Origin: CAYGEY01 sp964349065
Lineage (GTDB): Bacteria; Patescibacteriota; Gracilibacteria; 1-14-2-50-48-13
DNA length: 43,630 nucleotides
Reading direction: 5' to 3'
NCBI GenBank assembly: GCA_964349065.1
Contig: CAYGEY010000006.1
Location: 1 to 43,630, forward strand
Positions 15,295 to 23,849 of this stretch are shown here, in pieces; position 1 is the stretch's first letter; every line of letters starts with the position of its first letter. The position numbers and the translations under genes are program-made. The notes below the pieces were generated by a model that had not been told where the DNA came from, searched no databases, and saw only the letters and a program-made list of their open reading frames with translations.

Positions 15295-15325
15295 TTTCAA
15301 CTTATTACTAGATTTATTCTGATGT

Positions 15326-15886
15326 ATGAACACCAATCTCGACCAATTTCTCAATAAATTCCCGACTCTCCTAGAGGTGCTGGACAAATTAAATGCACAC
15401 AACATCGAGTGGTACATCGGCGGAAGTGGCTGTTTGTTTTTACTTGGTAATAAAAGACTTCCTGACGATGTGGATATCTATCTTCGCGACGATCAGCATG
15501 ACATGGCTGACAAGATTTTCGGTATTGAATCATTTCAATACACTTCCCCTGTAGAAAATGTACGAAACTCCAATCCGGGAGGAGATCATGATATACAGCT
15601 GACCAGCGGTCTTACTATTATTGTAGGAGGAATAACTTATTTGCTCAGTATTAATGACGCTGTGCGAAAGCAGGCACTCAATATGGGAGAACTTCGTTTG
15701 TACCCGCCTGAAGATGTACTTCTCATAAAAGCGCTTTTACAGAGAGGCGCAGATGTTGGGAAGAAGGATTTGGCGGATATCAAAACATTTCAAGCAATTT
15801 ATGAACTTGATGGTGAATATTTGCGGGAGCGGATTGCGGAACTTGGTGCTGAGGAGAGGGTTAGGGGGATATTTAGGGGAGCATAG
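15326..15886 (+). CDS. Nucleotidyltransferase-fold protein
   Basis: A 186-residue protein with a polymerase-beta-type core: WYIGGSGCLFLLGNKRLPDD followed by VDIYLRDD. The GGSG and the paired Asp of DDVDIYL correspond to the metal-binding motif of minimal nucleotidyltransferases and AbiEii-like toxins. The C-terminal PPEDVLLIKALLQRGADVGK, then KDLADI, matches the conserved Lys-containing helix. It has no adjacent partner gene, so it may be a solo enzyme or a toxin remnant. Confidence 0.65.
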   Translation: MNTNLDQFLNKFPTLLEVLDKLNAHNIEWYIGGSGCLFLLGNKRLPDDVDIYLRDDQHDMADKIFGIESFQYTSPVENVRNSNPGGDHDIQLTSGLTIIVGGITYLLSINDAVRKQALNMGELRLYPPEDVLLIKALLQRGADVGKKDLADIKTFQAIYELDGEYLRERIAELGAEERVRGIFRGA

Positions 15887-15900
15887 TTGCACTACTTAAA

Positions 15901-16028
15901 GTTATGAACATTTTTAGATACATATACAAATATGCCTTTATTTTAAAATTCATAAATAAGTCTTGTATCTGTTTATAAAAAAGAGCAAAGTATACATATA
16001 GAAGTTTCAAAAATCCCTATATATATAT
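15901..16028. repeat. Left direct repeat flanking the AAA+ gene
   Basis: The first 26 bases (15901-15926) are identical to 17387-17412. A second conserved part, from AGTATACATATAG (15989) through CCCTATATATATA, recurs 89 bp into the other copy versus 88 bp here. ATACATATA-type motifs occur at both ends of each repeat. The repeat ends at the ATG of the AAA+ gene. Confidence 0.75.
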
Positions 16029-17379
16029 GAATTCAGTAAACTGGCAACAATTTGGTTTGAGAAAAAATCCTTATGATACCCTACCTCTTATTGAGGGTGG
16101 TGATTTGCCTCTTGAAAAAGCTTTTGTAGGCAGAGACAATGAAAAGAAAATTTTGAATAGTTTATTTGAGACAAATAACAGACTTTGCCTGGCCATTTGC
16201 GGAGATGTCGGAGTGGGGAAAACAAGTTTAGCGAATTTTCATAAACTCATTTGGAAATACGATAAGTCAAAACTCTTGTTTTCATTTAGACGAGAAATAG
16301 AGGCTAGTTTCGATTTGTTGAATAAAAGAAATTTCCTAATAGAAATTATAGGTTCGGTATTACGAGAAATACGACTACTCAACCCCACATTACTAAAAAA
16401 TAAAGTTTTACAAAAATTAGTACATCTTGTCGATATTACTCAAACAATTGCAATCTCTGCAGGTGGTTCAGCATTTGGTTTTGGTTTAGATATTGGAGGT
16501 GAAAGAATGAATAATCCTCCACTACAGCTGTCAAACACTTTACTTGAGGAATATTTTTTAGATCTTGTCCAATATCTAAAAAGGACACCAATCAAAGGTC
16601 ATAAGTATTCAGGACTTATTGTTCATGTAAATAATTTTGACATTATTTTATCTAATACAAAAGGTAAAGAAATGGCAATCAGTTTCTTTGAAGAGATGCG
16701 AGATCTCCTACAAACTCCTGATGTATACTTCTTATTCCTTGGACCTAGAAATTTTTTCAAAGAAGTAATATGCACAAAACAAAGAGTAAAAAGTATTTTT
16801 CACCCGACTCCCCTTCAAATAGATCCATTAAGTAAAACTGAAATAGTACACGCATTTGATGAAAGAATGAAATTGTTAATATCAGATGATGTGTCTTCAT
16901 ACATAAAACCCATTGAAAACGAGGCCATATATAAACTCTACGACTTATATGCCGGAGACATACGCTCAATCATGTCAGGTGTTCTTGATATATTAGGTCA
17001 GTTTTCAGAGAAACTTGCTAAATCACTTACTGCAGATGAAGCAATACTACTCCTAGGAAGAGAGCGTTGGGAAAGACTGGAAAACATAATGAAACTCACC
17101 CCAGAACAAAAAAGGATTCTCATACATTTGGCAAGTGTTGAAACTCTCATCACACAAAAAGAAGTTGTTGCTATGTTTGGCAAAGCACAATCTAACGTCT
17201 CTAGTTATTATTTTAAGCCCTTAAAGGATCATGGGATAATTGAAGAAAAGGAAAAAATCGGCACAACACATTATTATGGTTTAACCACAGACTACATACC
17301 TCTCAAATGGCTAATTCAATCTCAGGACAAAATTCAAGAAAGTTTAGCATTACAGTCAAATCAAATGCAGATGTTCTAG
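16027..17379 (+). CDS. AAA+ ATPase with C-terminal winged helix (Orc1/Cdc6-like)
   Basis: A 450-residue protein. It opens WQQFGLRKNPYDTLPL and VGRDNEKKIL, the start seen in Orc1/Cdc6 and related AAA+ proteins. Walker A is CGDVGVGKTS (K65). The Walker B position reads GLIVHVNNFD, with Asn where Asp is usual. A sensor-like FLFLGPRNFF follows. Residues 360-440 form a winged helix (LITQKEVVAMFGKAQSNVSS, then YYFKPLKDHGIIEE). It may load other proteins on DNA, regulate transcription or initiate replication of an element. It is the only gene between two direct repeats of about 127 bp. Confidence 0.75.
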   Translation: MNSVNWQQFGLRKNPYDTLPLIEGGDLPLEKAFVGRDNEKKILNSLFETNNRLCLAICGDVGVGKTSLANFHKLIWKYDKSKLLFSFRREIEASFDLLNKRNFLIEIIGSVLREIRLLNPTLLKNKVLQKLVHLVDITQTIAISAGGSAFGFGLDIGGERMNNPPLQLSNTLLEEYFLDLVQYLKRTPIKGHKYSGLIVHVNNFDIILSNTKGKEMAISFFEEMRDLLQTPDVYFLFLGPRNFFKEVICTKQRVKSIFHPTPLQIDPLSKTEIVHAFDERMKLLISDDVSSYIKPIENEAIYKLYDLYAGDIRSIMSGVLDILGQFSEKLAKSLTADEAILLLGRERWERLENIMKLTPEQKRILIHLASVETLITQKEVVAMFGKAQSNVSSYYFKPLKDHGIIEEKEKIGTTHYYGLTTDYIPLKWLIQSQDKIQESLALQSNQMQMF

Positions 17380-17386
17380 AAAAAAA

Positions 17387-17514
17387 GTTATGAACATTTT
17401 TAGATACATATAGAAAATACACCATCATGCTATATATGTATAAAATACCTTTAATTTGTCTACAGATAATGTATAAGTATACATATAGGAGTTTTAATAT
17501 TCCCTATATATATA
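17387..17514. repeat. Right direct repeat flanking the AAA+ gene
   Basis: Same order and spacing of conserved parts as 15901-16028. No gene follows in this orientation before the convergent SDR gene at 17530, so the right copy has no evident promoter role. Confidence 0.75.
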
Positions 17515-17529
17515 AAAATTATACCTTTA

Positions 17530-18297
17530 TCAAGTCAACACTCTCAAAATATTTTTCAAACTCACCACCTTTTCGATCTTCACAATCCCACCATTCTTCA
17601 ACTTCCCACTCTGCATGTATTGCAATAACTTTTTCGCTACATGTGTGGGTGACTTCAATTCCCCATCTTGTTTGTAATGCACGAAATCATTCACTTTGGG
17701 AAAATCTTCCTTCTTTTGTGACCGGATCATATCCTGCATCCCGGTATCAACAATCCCCGGGTAAAACGCCATAATCATGACCGGAAACTTTTGCCTTTTT
17801 TGCTCCAAACCAACACATTTGGTAAACATATCCACTCCGGCTTTTGAAGCGCAATAGACACTCCAACCTTCGTAAGGATAAATCGCGGCGTGAGAGGAGA
17901 TGTTAATGACCATTTTTTTGATTTGTAGGTCCTGTGTTTTTTGGATAAAGATTGAAGTGAGCACCATGAGAGCTTTGAGATTCACATCTAGGTTATTACT
18001 GAGTGCCTCCAGAGGAGCATCTTGGATTTGATTTATCGGAGAGATAACGCCCGCATTGTTTATCAAAGTTATAGAACTGAGATTCTGAGTTTCTATACTT
18101 TCAAAAATCGTGCTCATAATTGTTGGGATCTCTGCAGTTTTGCTTATATCACAAAGGATGTGATGAATGTTTGAAGATTCGTTATTTTCCATTTTTCGCG
18201 AAATACAGTAGATTTCGTTTTCAGTGTTGTTCAATTCGGACACAATGGCAGACCCGAGGCCGCGGGAGGTGCCGGTGATGATGTAGATATTTTTCAT
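17530..18297 (-). CDS. Short-chain dehydrogenase/reductase (sepiapterin-reductase-like)
   Basis: A 255-residue classical SDR. The cofactor motif is TGTSRGLG, the structural motif is INNAG, the active-site Ser is in NISSHAA, and the Tyr-Lys pair is in YCASK. The PYEGWSVYCASKAG stretch and FYPGIVDTGMQ resemble sepiapterin reductase/YueD-type enzymes that use NADPH on small carbonyls. The substrate is not determined. It is a single leftward gene. Confidence 0.85.
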   Translation of the reverse strand: MKNIYIITGTSRGLGSAIVSELNNTENEIYCISRKMENNESSNIHHILCDISKTAEIPTIMSTIFESIETQNLSSITLINNAGVISPINQIQDAPLEALSNNLDVNLKALMVLTSIFIQKTQDLQIKKMVINISSHAAIYPYEGWSVYCASKAGVDMFTKCVGLEQKRQKFPVMIMAFYPGIVDTGMQDMIRSQKKEDFPKVNDFVHYKQDGELKSPTHVAKKLLQYMQSGKLKNGGIVKIEKVVSLKNILRVLT

Positions 18298-18426
18298 TGG
18301 GTGAAAATATGTATTTTAAAGTATCTATAAAATACACTTTTCAACGAAAAATCAAAACTTTATAAAGTTCTTAAAATTTGCAATTCATTATAAAGTTTCG
18401 AAAACGGGAAATTAGTCTTTGGGAAG

Positions 18427-18455
18427 AAAAAGGAGTAGCACCCATGCGCTACTCC
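18427..18455 (-). terminator. Terminator of the membrane-protein gene at 18493
   Basis: GGAGTAGC and GCTACTCC form a perfect 8-bp stem. On the minus strand TTTTTCTT follows. Confidence 0.8.
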
Positions 18456-18492
18456 CGTCAGTTTTAATTTTAGATTAACCAGATCCTAGAGC

Positions 18493-19359
18493 CTAAGCAA
18501 TTTCCGCAACATACGCAATTGCTGTATATTCAAGAAAAGATAGGTTCTGATCCATGAAGTCTTTGTTAAACAAGTTTATTCGTAAGTATTGAGCAAAGTC
18601 CTTCAGAAGCTGTGTCCTAAACTGCTCAAACCCTATCTGGCAATTTTCCAGAAGTACGCTGACTGGCACCTCTATTTTGGCACTCATCATGTTTAGATTT
18701 TCCAGATGTCTGGACCAAAGGCGGTCAACTGCACATTGTATTTCATGCGCAAAGAATTCTTTGGACCATAAGCGGTAATGTAACTTACGAAATTCAATTT
18801 CATCCATCAGGACAGTCACCTTCAGTGTTAGGAGTGGCTGTTTCTGCCAACTTCCTTTCTGGATGTAGATTGGCACTGTGTACTCAGTTGTGCCTTTAAT
18901 TACCTTTATGTGGTTATCCTTTTTCAAGAAGAGACGACACATATCAATAAATTTCATATCAAGTCTGTGCCACTTATCAACATGAACGACATATGACTCA
19001 TTGTTGTAGAGAAAGTAATCATCCATAGATAAAAGATGAAAGCCTGCTCTCCGTAGATATGAGACCAACATCAGTCCATGACAGGTTAAACTGATAACAA
19101 GTCCAAGGGTTACCCAAAAATTAGCATTTGTCAGAGTATCCACACCCGGTGTCATAGTTACTACCCACACCATTAGACCTACCGTTACGATAATCATGTG
19201 GGTACAAGATATCAACATAAATTTCAGTGCTTGATCATCATCATGAAATTCTGGTATTACTTTTACCCTCATTAAAACGTAGGCAGATCCCAGAGCAAGC
19301 ATTACTGAGCCCAGGAAAGATCCAATAAATAATAATGCCATGTAAAATACTGGATTCAT
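18493..19359 (-). CDS. Integral membrane protein with a large cytosolic domain
   Basis: A 288-residue protein from the ATG at 19359, chosen because GAGGAAAAA lies just upstream. Helices lie near residues 3-30, 47-67 and 79-98 (PVFYMALLFIGSFLGSVML; MLISCTHMIIVTVGLMVWVV; WVTLGLVISLTCHGLMLVSY). The remaining 190 residues are soluble with no recognised domain. It is an independent unit with a consensus promoter and a strong terminator. Confidence 0.65.
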   Translation of the reverse strand: MNPVFYMALLFIGSFLGSVMLALGSAYVLMRVKVIPEFHDDDQALKFMLISCTHMIIVTVGLMVWVVTMTPGVDTLTNANFWVTLGLVISLTCHGLMLVSYLRRAGFHLLSMDDYFLYNNESYVVHVDKWHRLDMKFIDMCRLFLKKDNHIKVIKGTTEYTVPIYIQKGSWQKQPLLTLKVTVLMDEIEFRKLHYRLWSKEFFAHEIQCAVDRLWSRHLENLNMMSAKIEVPVSVLLENCQIGFEQFRTQLLKDFAQYLRINLFNKDFMDQNLSFLEYTAIAYVAEIA

Positions 19360-19397
19360 AATTTTATTTTTCCTCACTTTTATTCTTTGTTGTAAAT

Positions 19398-19426
19398 AAT
19401 ATAATACGATATTTATTATATGTCAA
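19398..19426 (-). promoter_or_regulatory. Promoter of the membrane-protein gene
   Basis: On the minus strand TTGACA (19426-19421), 17 bp and TATATT (19403-19398). Confidence 0.75.
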
Positions 19427-19455
19427 TGGTAGGCCGCTAAAAAAGTGGTTTGTTG

Positions 19456-19487
19456 AACACCACCAGTTATTTGAAACTGGTGGTGTT
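19456..19487 (-). terminator. Terminator after the gene at 19539
   Basis: AACACCACCAGTT and AACTGGTGGTGTT form a perfect 13-bp stem with a 6-base loop. The minus strand continues to CACTTTTT. Confidence 0.65.
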
Positions 19488-19538
19488 TAATGTGTATTTT
19501 TTGTAAAGTTTTTGATTTAAATTTAAATACCTTTATAG

Positions 19539-19847
19539 TTACCTAAACTTCTCCAGACGCGCCCTGGCGTCATTACCGAGGGGAGTACCTGCAAGTATAT
19601 CTGCCACTATTTTTAATCCGGGCAAGAGTATCACTGGGAAGCTCAGATTAAAGCGACCAATATCTAATTTTTCAAGCTCAGATAACATCTCGTGAATGTG
19701 GTTTGCAGTTCCTTGGTTTGGTTTATAATTTTCCCCTGCAATTTCATGTAATTCATACATTTTGACAAGCTCCGTTAAGAGCTCACCAATTCGCACAAAC
19801 TCTATGGCCCTCGTAGACATGAATAGGAATACATCTGATTGCTTCAT
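19539..19847 (-). CDS. Hypothetical protein, 102 residues
   Basis: No family is recognised. The first half is helical (AIEFVRIGELLTELVKMYEL), the middle holds a hydrophobic LSFPVILLPGLKIVADILAG segment, and the end is basic. A ribosome-binding site (AAGGA) precedes the ATG, and the unit has its own promoter and hairpin terminator. It is divergent from the dUTPase gene. Confidence 0.55.
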   Translation of the reverse strand: MKQSDVFLFMSTRAIEFVRIGELLTELVKMYELHEIAGENYKPNQGTANHIHEMLSELEKLDIGRFNLSFPVILLPGLKIVADILAGTPLGNDARARLEKFR

Positions 19848-19878
19848 TTTTATTGTCCTTTTTACTTATTTTTTTGTA

Positions 19879-19907
19879 TTTATAATTCAATAACTACTTT
19901 ATGTCAA
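19879..19907 (-). promoter_or_regulatory. Promoter of the gene at 19539
   Basis: On the minus strand TTGACA, 17 bp and TATAAA. Confidence 0.65.
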
Positions 19908-19922
19908 ATTTACGCACTGCAT

Positions 19923-19950
19923 TTGACTTCTCACCTCATCGTTGTATATT
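19923..19950 (+). promoter_or_regulatory. Promoter of the dUTPase gene
   Basis: TTGACT, 16 bp and TATATT, followed by an AGGAG ribosome-binding site about seven bases before the ATG at 19971. Confidence 0.65.
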
Positions 19951-19970
19951 GCAAAAAAAGGAGAAGTATT

Positions 19971-20582
19971 ATGAACAATTTCCAAATTGAAATGCCATTG
20001 GATTACACTCCACATCTAAAAACATTTGTCTTTCCAGGTGGAACTCTTCCTCAACGGCATTCGAAATTGGCCGCAGGGTATGACATACATGCGAGATTAA
20101 TTGTGCACCAAAAACTAAAAGAAAGCAATGATCCGGACACAAGATTGTTGCTCTTTGACTTTGAAAATGAACCAAGTGAAGAACAAAAGCAACACCTAAA
20201 TGGAATAATAGAAAGAGACCTGCAAACTGGTGAGTATGTATATTACATTCCGCCCATGAGTATGTGTTTTGTGGCAATAGGTTTCGCTATGGAAATGCCA
20301 TTTCCGCTTTTTTACTTCATTGTATCTAAAAGCGGATTGTCAATTATAAAACTGGTGGGAATCAATCATTCACCAAGTACCATAGATGCAGACTTCCGAG
20401 GTGAACCCGGAGCACTTATCTACAATGAAGGATTAGAGCCCTTTGCACTGAGACAAAATGACCGTATAGCGCAAATCATTTTCCTCTATGCAGTCATGCC
20501 AATATTTGATCAGGTTGAATCAATTGAAGAACTCAGTATCACCACTCGTGGAACAAATGGTCTTGGATCAACAGGTACATAG
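19971..20582 (+). CDS. dut: dUTP diphosphatase
   Basis: A 203-residue trimeric-type dUTPase with all five motifs: AAGYDIHA (34-41), SKSG (119-122), STIDADFRG (136-144), RQNDRIAQ (161-168) and the C-terminal arm RGTNGLGSTG (193-202). It hydrolyses dUTP to dUMP, limiting uracil in DNA and feeding dTMP synthesis. It is longer than the usual 145-155 residues because of an insert of about 45 residues between motifs 1 and 2. The ATG at 19971 is used because it has a ribosome-binding site; the frame upstream lacks family similarity. Confidence 0.9.
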   Translation: MNNFQIEMPLDYTPHLKTFVFPGGTLPQRHSKLAAGYDIHARLIVHQKLKESNDPDTRLLLFDFENEPSEEQKQHLNGIIERDLQTGEYVYYIPPMSMCFVAIGFAMEMPFPLFYFIVSKSGLSIIKLVGINHSPSTIDADFRGEPGALIYNEGLEPFALRQNDRIAQIIFLYAVMPIFDQVESIEELSITTRGTNGLGSTGT

Positions 20583-20602
20583 AATATGTGTACCTCATCA
20601 TC

Positions 20603-20635
20603 GCAGCAATTCACCATGAATTGCTGCCTTATCTT
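20603..20635 (+). terminator. Terminator of dut
   Basis: GCAGCAATTC and GAATTGCTGC form a perfect 10-bp stem with loop ACCAT, followed by CTTATCTTT. The T-tract is interrupted. Confidence 0.6.
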
Positions 20636-20719
20636 TGTATAAAATATTTTTCCTCCACAAAACTTGTCTCAATACTCCCACTAATGTATACATATACTCG
20701 AATAAAATATTCCATACTT

Positions 20720-21835
20720 ATGAAAAAGGAAAAAGCCCTCATTGCACTCCTACTAGCAGGAAGTGACATCACTATCAACGGTAACAAACCTCACGATCCG
20801 CATATAAAAAACGATGCGTTTTATTCTCGGGCATTGGCTCAGGGGTCGCTCGGTATCGGTGAATCATACATGGACGGATGGTGGGATGTTCCTCATTTAG
20901 ATGAATTTTTCTATAAAATTTTTACTGCAAACATCAATGATCGCTTTACAAATAATTTTAAATTACTCCTGGGAGTTGCAAAAAGTATGATTGTCAACAC
21001 AAGCAGAAGGGCAAAAGCCTTTGAAGTCGGTCAAAAACATTATGATATCGGCAATGCACTCTATGAACTCATGCTCGGGGACCCGATGTGCTACACTTGC
21101 GGATACTGGAAAGATGCGAAAAATTTGCATGAGGCACAGATAGCAAAAATGGATTTAATCTGCAAAAAAGTGGGAATGAAGCCCGGCCAAAGAATCCTCG
21201 ATATCGGATCAGGTTGGGGGACGTTTATGGCCTATGCCGCTGAGCATTATGGGGTTTCAGCTGTGGGAGTCACCGTTTCAAAAGAGCAGAAGGCTTTAGC
21301 AGACGCAAAGTACAGCCACCTCCCTATTGAAACACGGCTTGTGGATTATCGGGATCTTGATGAGCAATTTGATCATATTATTTCCATCGGGATGTTTGAA
21401 CATGTAGGATATAAAAATTACCGGACGTATATGGAGATGGCTCGCAGATGTCTCAAAGATGATGGTATATTTTTGCTTCATACCATCGGGAAAAATTATC
21501 ACAGCCGTATAACAGATCCTTGGATAGACAAATATATTTTTCCGAATTCATTGATACCGTCTGAAAAACAAGTAATTACTGCTTCAGAAGGATTATTTGT
21601 CATGGAGGATTGGCATAATTTCGGACCGGATTATGATAAAACATTGATGGCCTGGTTTGCAAATTTTGATGCACACTGGGACACACTCAAGTCTGAGTAT
21701 GACGAAAGATTTTACAGGATGTGGAAGTTTTATTTACTTTCATGTGCGGCCTCATTTCGTGCCCGCAAATTGCAGTTATGGCAGATTGTGTTTTCTAAAA
21801 ATGGAGTCAAGGATGGATATGAGAGTGTGAGATAG
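20720..21835 (+). CDS. cfa: Cyclopropane-fatty-acyl-phospholipid synthase-family methyltransferase
   Basis: A 371-residue protein from the ATG at 20720. The N-terminal domain has GSLGIGESYMDGWWDV. The catalytic domain has VGQKHYDIGNALYELML, the CYTCGYWK stretch, SAM motif I ILDIGSGWGTF and the FEHVGYKNY active-site region. It transfers a methylene from SAM to unsaturated phospholipid acyl chains at the membrane surface. The intergenic frame from 20588 is not part of the protein. Confidence 0.9.
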   Translation: MKKEKALIALLLAGSDITINGNKPHDPHIKNDAFYSRALAQGSLGIGESYMDGWWDVPHLDEFFYKIFTANINDRFTNNFKLLLGVAKSMIVNTSRRAKAFEVGQKHYDIGNALYELMLGDPMCYTCGYWKDAKNLHEAQIAKMDLICKKVGMKPGQRILDIGSGWGTFMAYAAEHYGVSAVGVTVSKEQKALADAKYSHLPIETRLVDYRDLDEQFDHIISIGMFEHVGYKNYRTYMEMARRCLKDDGIFLLHTIGKNYHSRITDPWIDKYIFPNSLIPSEKQVITASEGLFVMEDWHNFGPDYDKTLMAWFANFDAHWDTLKSEYDERFYRMWKFYLLSCAASFRARKLQLWQIVFSKNGVKDGYESVR

Positions 21836-21862
21836 AGCTTCAAATATTTTTTATTAAAACTC

Positions 21863-22975
21863 ATGCACCTCTTCGCCACCTGCGCATTTGGACTGGAGAA
21901 ACTGGTCCAAAACGAACTCAAACAATTAGGGTACAAAATACTTTTGACTGAAGACGGGAGGGTGACATTTGAAGGTGATGAACTCGCTATTGTCCGTTCA
22001 AACCTCTGGCTCCGTACTGCAGGTCGAGTTCATATAAAAATGGGTGAGTGTCATGCGATGACATTTGATGAGCTTTTTGATTATGTCACAGCACTTCCTT
22101 GGGAGAAATATATTCAGAAAAATGACATGTTCCCGATCGCGGCAAGCTCTGCGAAATCTGTTCTTCATAGTGAATCAGCTTTGCAAAGTATTGTGAAAAA
22201 AGCTGTGGTGAAGAGACTTCAGGGGATTTATTCTATCAATCAACTTCCGGAGGATTCTGCCTCGAAGTATCATATTCATGTACATTTCAACAAGGACCAC
22301 TGCGTGATTTCGATTGATACTTCAGGAGATAGTTTGCATAAACGAGGATATCGATCACGAGCGAACCTTGCACCGATGAAAGAGTCACTTGCATCTGCAT
22401 TAGTTATTCTTTCCGGGTGGAAGGGTGAGACTACACTATTGGACCCGTTCTGCGGGAGCGGAACGATTTTGATTGAGGCGGCGATGATTGCACTGCATAT
22501 TGCTCCGGGATTGAAGCGAAATTTTGCTTGGCAATCGTGGCCTTGGATTGAGTCGAGTGATATTCAAAAAGCGTATGAGGAGGCTAGGAATGCACAAGTG
22601 AAGAAACCTCTGGTTTTAATTGGTTATGACATTGATCCGGAGGTTATTGGTATTGCAAAACATAATGCAAAACTCGCAGGAGTGGAGGGAATAAAATTTA
22701 TTCACAAAGATTTCCGGGATATTGATTTTTTGGAGCATCAGAACGTAACTTTCATTACTAACCCGCCATATGGAGAGAGACTTGAGGAAATAGAGCATGT
22801 GAAGCAGTTGTATGTAGAACTTGGAAAAAAGTTTAACGAAGCTGTTCATTCTTCCCTTTTTCTTATTACCCCAGTAGAAGAGTTTCCACAATTGATCAAA
22901 AGAAAAGAGACAAGAAATAGAAAGCTTTATAACGGGAAAATTAAGTGTTATTTATATTCGTTTGTGGGGGAATAA
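21863..22975 (+). CDS. THUMP-domain RNA guanine-N2 methyltransferase, RlmL/Trm14-like
   Basis: A 370-residue protein. The N-terminal ferredoxin-like and THUMP region (1-160) is followed by a methyltransferase with LLDPFCGSGTILIEAA, GYDIDP and TNPPYGERL. The NPPY motif fits m2G formation on 23S rRNA (RlmL N-terminal half) or tRNA (Trm14). The phrase RGYRSRANLAPMKESLASAL is a family hallmark preceding the SAM domain. It follows cfa by 27 bp in the same direction. Confidence 0.85.
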   Translation: MHLFATCAFGLEKLVQNELKQLGYKILLTEDGRVTFEGDELAIVRSNLWLRTAGRVHIKMGECHAMTFDELFDYVTALPWEKYIQKNDMFPIAASSAKSVLHSESALQSIVKKAVVKRLQGIYSINQLPEDSASKYHIHVHFNKDHCVISIDTSGDSLHKRGYRSRANLAPMKESLASALVILSGWKGETTLLDPFCGSGTILIEAAMIALHIAPGLKRNFAWQSWPWIESSDIQKAYEEARNAQVKKPLVLIGYDIDPEVIGIAKHNAKLAGVEGIKFIHKDFRDIDFLEHQNVTFITNPPYGERLEEIEHVKQLYVELGKKFNEAVHSSLFLITPVEEFPQLIKRKETRNRKLYNGKIKCYLYSFVGE

Positions 22976-23016
22976 ATATTGACGATTTTTTTTTTGCTAC
23001 TCTACAGTTAGACCAT

Positions 23017-23100
23017 CTCAGACGAATAAGTTATGAGACAGGTATGTCGTGAGGCATACTAATTTGTAGAAAGGCCATGCTGTAAGGTGTGGCTTTTTGA
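23017..23100 (+). ncRNA. Structured region with hairpins, copy 1 (3' flank of NYN gene 1)
   Basis: TCTCA pairs with TGAGA, GTATG pairs with CATAC around the loop TCGTGAGG, and GCCATGC pairs with GTGTGGC around TGTAAG, followed by TTTTTG on the plus strand. The first two resemble 28899-28953. A TTGACG element lies upstream at 22979. It may be a small plus-strand RNA or a convergent terminator for the leftward NYN gene. Confidence 0.4.
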
Positions 23101-23101
23101 A

Positions 23102-23719
23102 TTACCAATTCTTTGGGCAAAAACTATTACCTACTTTATTCGGCAGTAAAGATTTGGCTAATACATTTGTATTTAAATATTTGAGATGGTGATCTGCATG
23201 TCTGCTTAACTGTACTGCAGTTTTACATTTAGAATTCTTGTGTTTTGGTGTAATGAGAACAATCTTTTTTCCTGTCTTTTTTGCTATTCCTATTGCTCTC
23301 TCCAAATCACTGTCATTTGAAATTAGCACAACACAGTCAAATGCTAATGTATGGCAATCATTTACTATTTCAACCGCAATATTTACGTCTGTACATTTTT
23401 CCTCTGAGGCAATTCCATGTACTATATCTGGAGGCGGATTAAGATGTCTGATTGTAACATTTTTTTCTCTAAAATATCCGTAAATGCACTCAAAATATGG
23501 TATAGTCTTATACAACGCATTGATATACGTCGTTTGATTTTTACGTCTCAATACATCAGTTACATGAGCAGTAAAATACTTGAGACAAATGATTTCATTT
23601 TTCGTCAGTAAATTTTTCACAAGGGCATCGAAATTTAGCCATTTATATGAAGTATTTTTTAGTACTCCATAATACAAATTGAAACCATCCACATACACAA
23701 TTGTTTTATATTTTTTCAT
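23102..23719 (-). CDS. NYN-domain ribonuclease-like protein (copy 1)
   Basis: A 205-residue PIN-like NYN/LabA-family protein. Acidic metal ligands appear in TIVYVDGFNLYYG (D11), EEKCTDVNIAVEIV (D111) and LISNDSDLERAI (D136, D138). The fold suggests a metal-dependent RNase. The ATG at 23719 is preferred over an upstream TTG since the domain begins with MKKYKTIVYVDG. A paralog at 28952 shares its body and both flanks, so the unit was duplicated as a block. Confidence 0.8.
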   Translation of the reverse strand: MKKYKTIVYVDGFNLYYGVLKNTSYKWLNFDALVKNLLTKNEIICLKYFTAHVTDVLRRKNQTTYINALYKTIPYFECIYGYFREKNVTIRHLNPPPDIVHGIASEEKCTDVNIAVEIVNDCHTLAFDCVVLISNDSDLERAIGIAKKTGKKIVLITPKHKNSKCKTAVQLSRHADHHLKYLNTNVLAKSLLPNKVGNSFCPKNW

Positions 23720-23849
23720 ATCAAAAAAGTTAATATCAACCAAGTATGTGGCGATATTTTATAAAATGAAAGAAGAAAAAATCGATTCTGTTGTTAGATT
23801 ATTACTACAGTACTCAGATTAGGCGATGCAAAAGGAAACTAGGAAAAAA

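Noticed and set aside
16757..16969. Minus-strand ORF within the AAA+ gene
   Set aside because: It has no ribosome-binding site and lies wholly inside a conserved coding region.
15901..17514. An insertion sequence around the AAA+ gene
   Set aside because: The repeats are direct rather than inverted, and the protein has no transposase domain; a TniB-like helper would need a TniA partner that is absent.
20588..20719. N-terminal extension of the CFA synthase
   Set aside because: The stretch contains the dut terminator hairpin and does not resemble the family; the ATG at 20720 begins the conserved protein.
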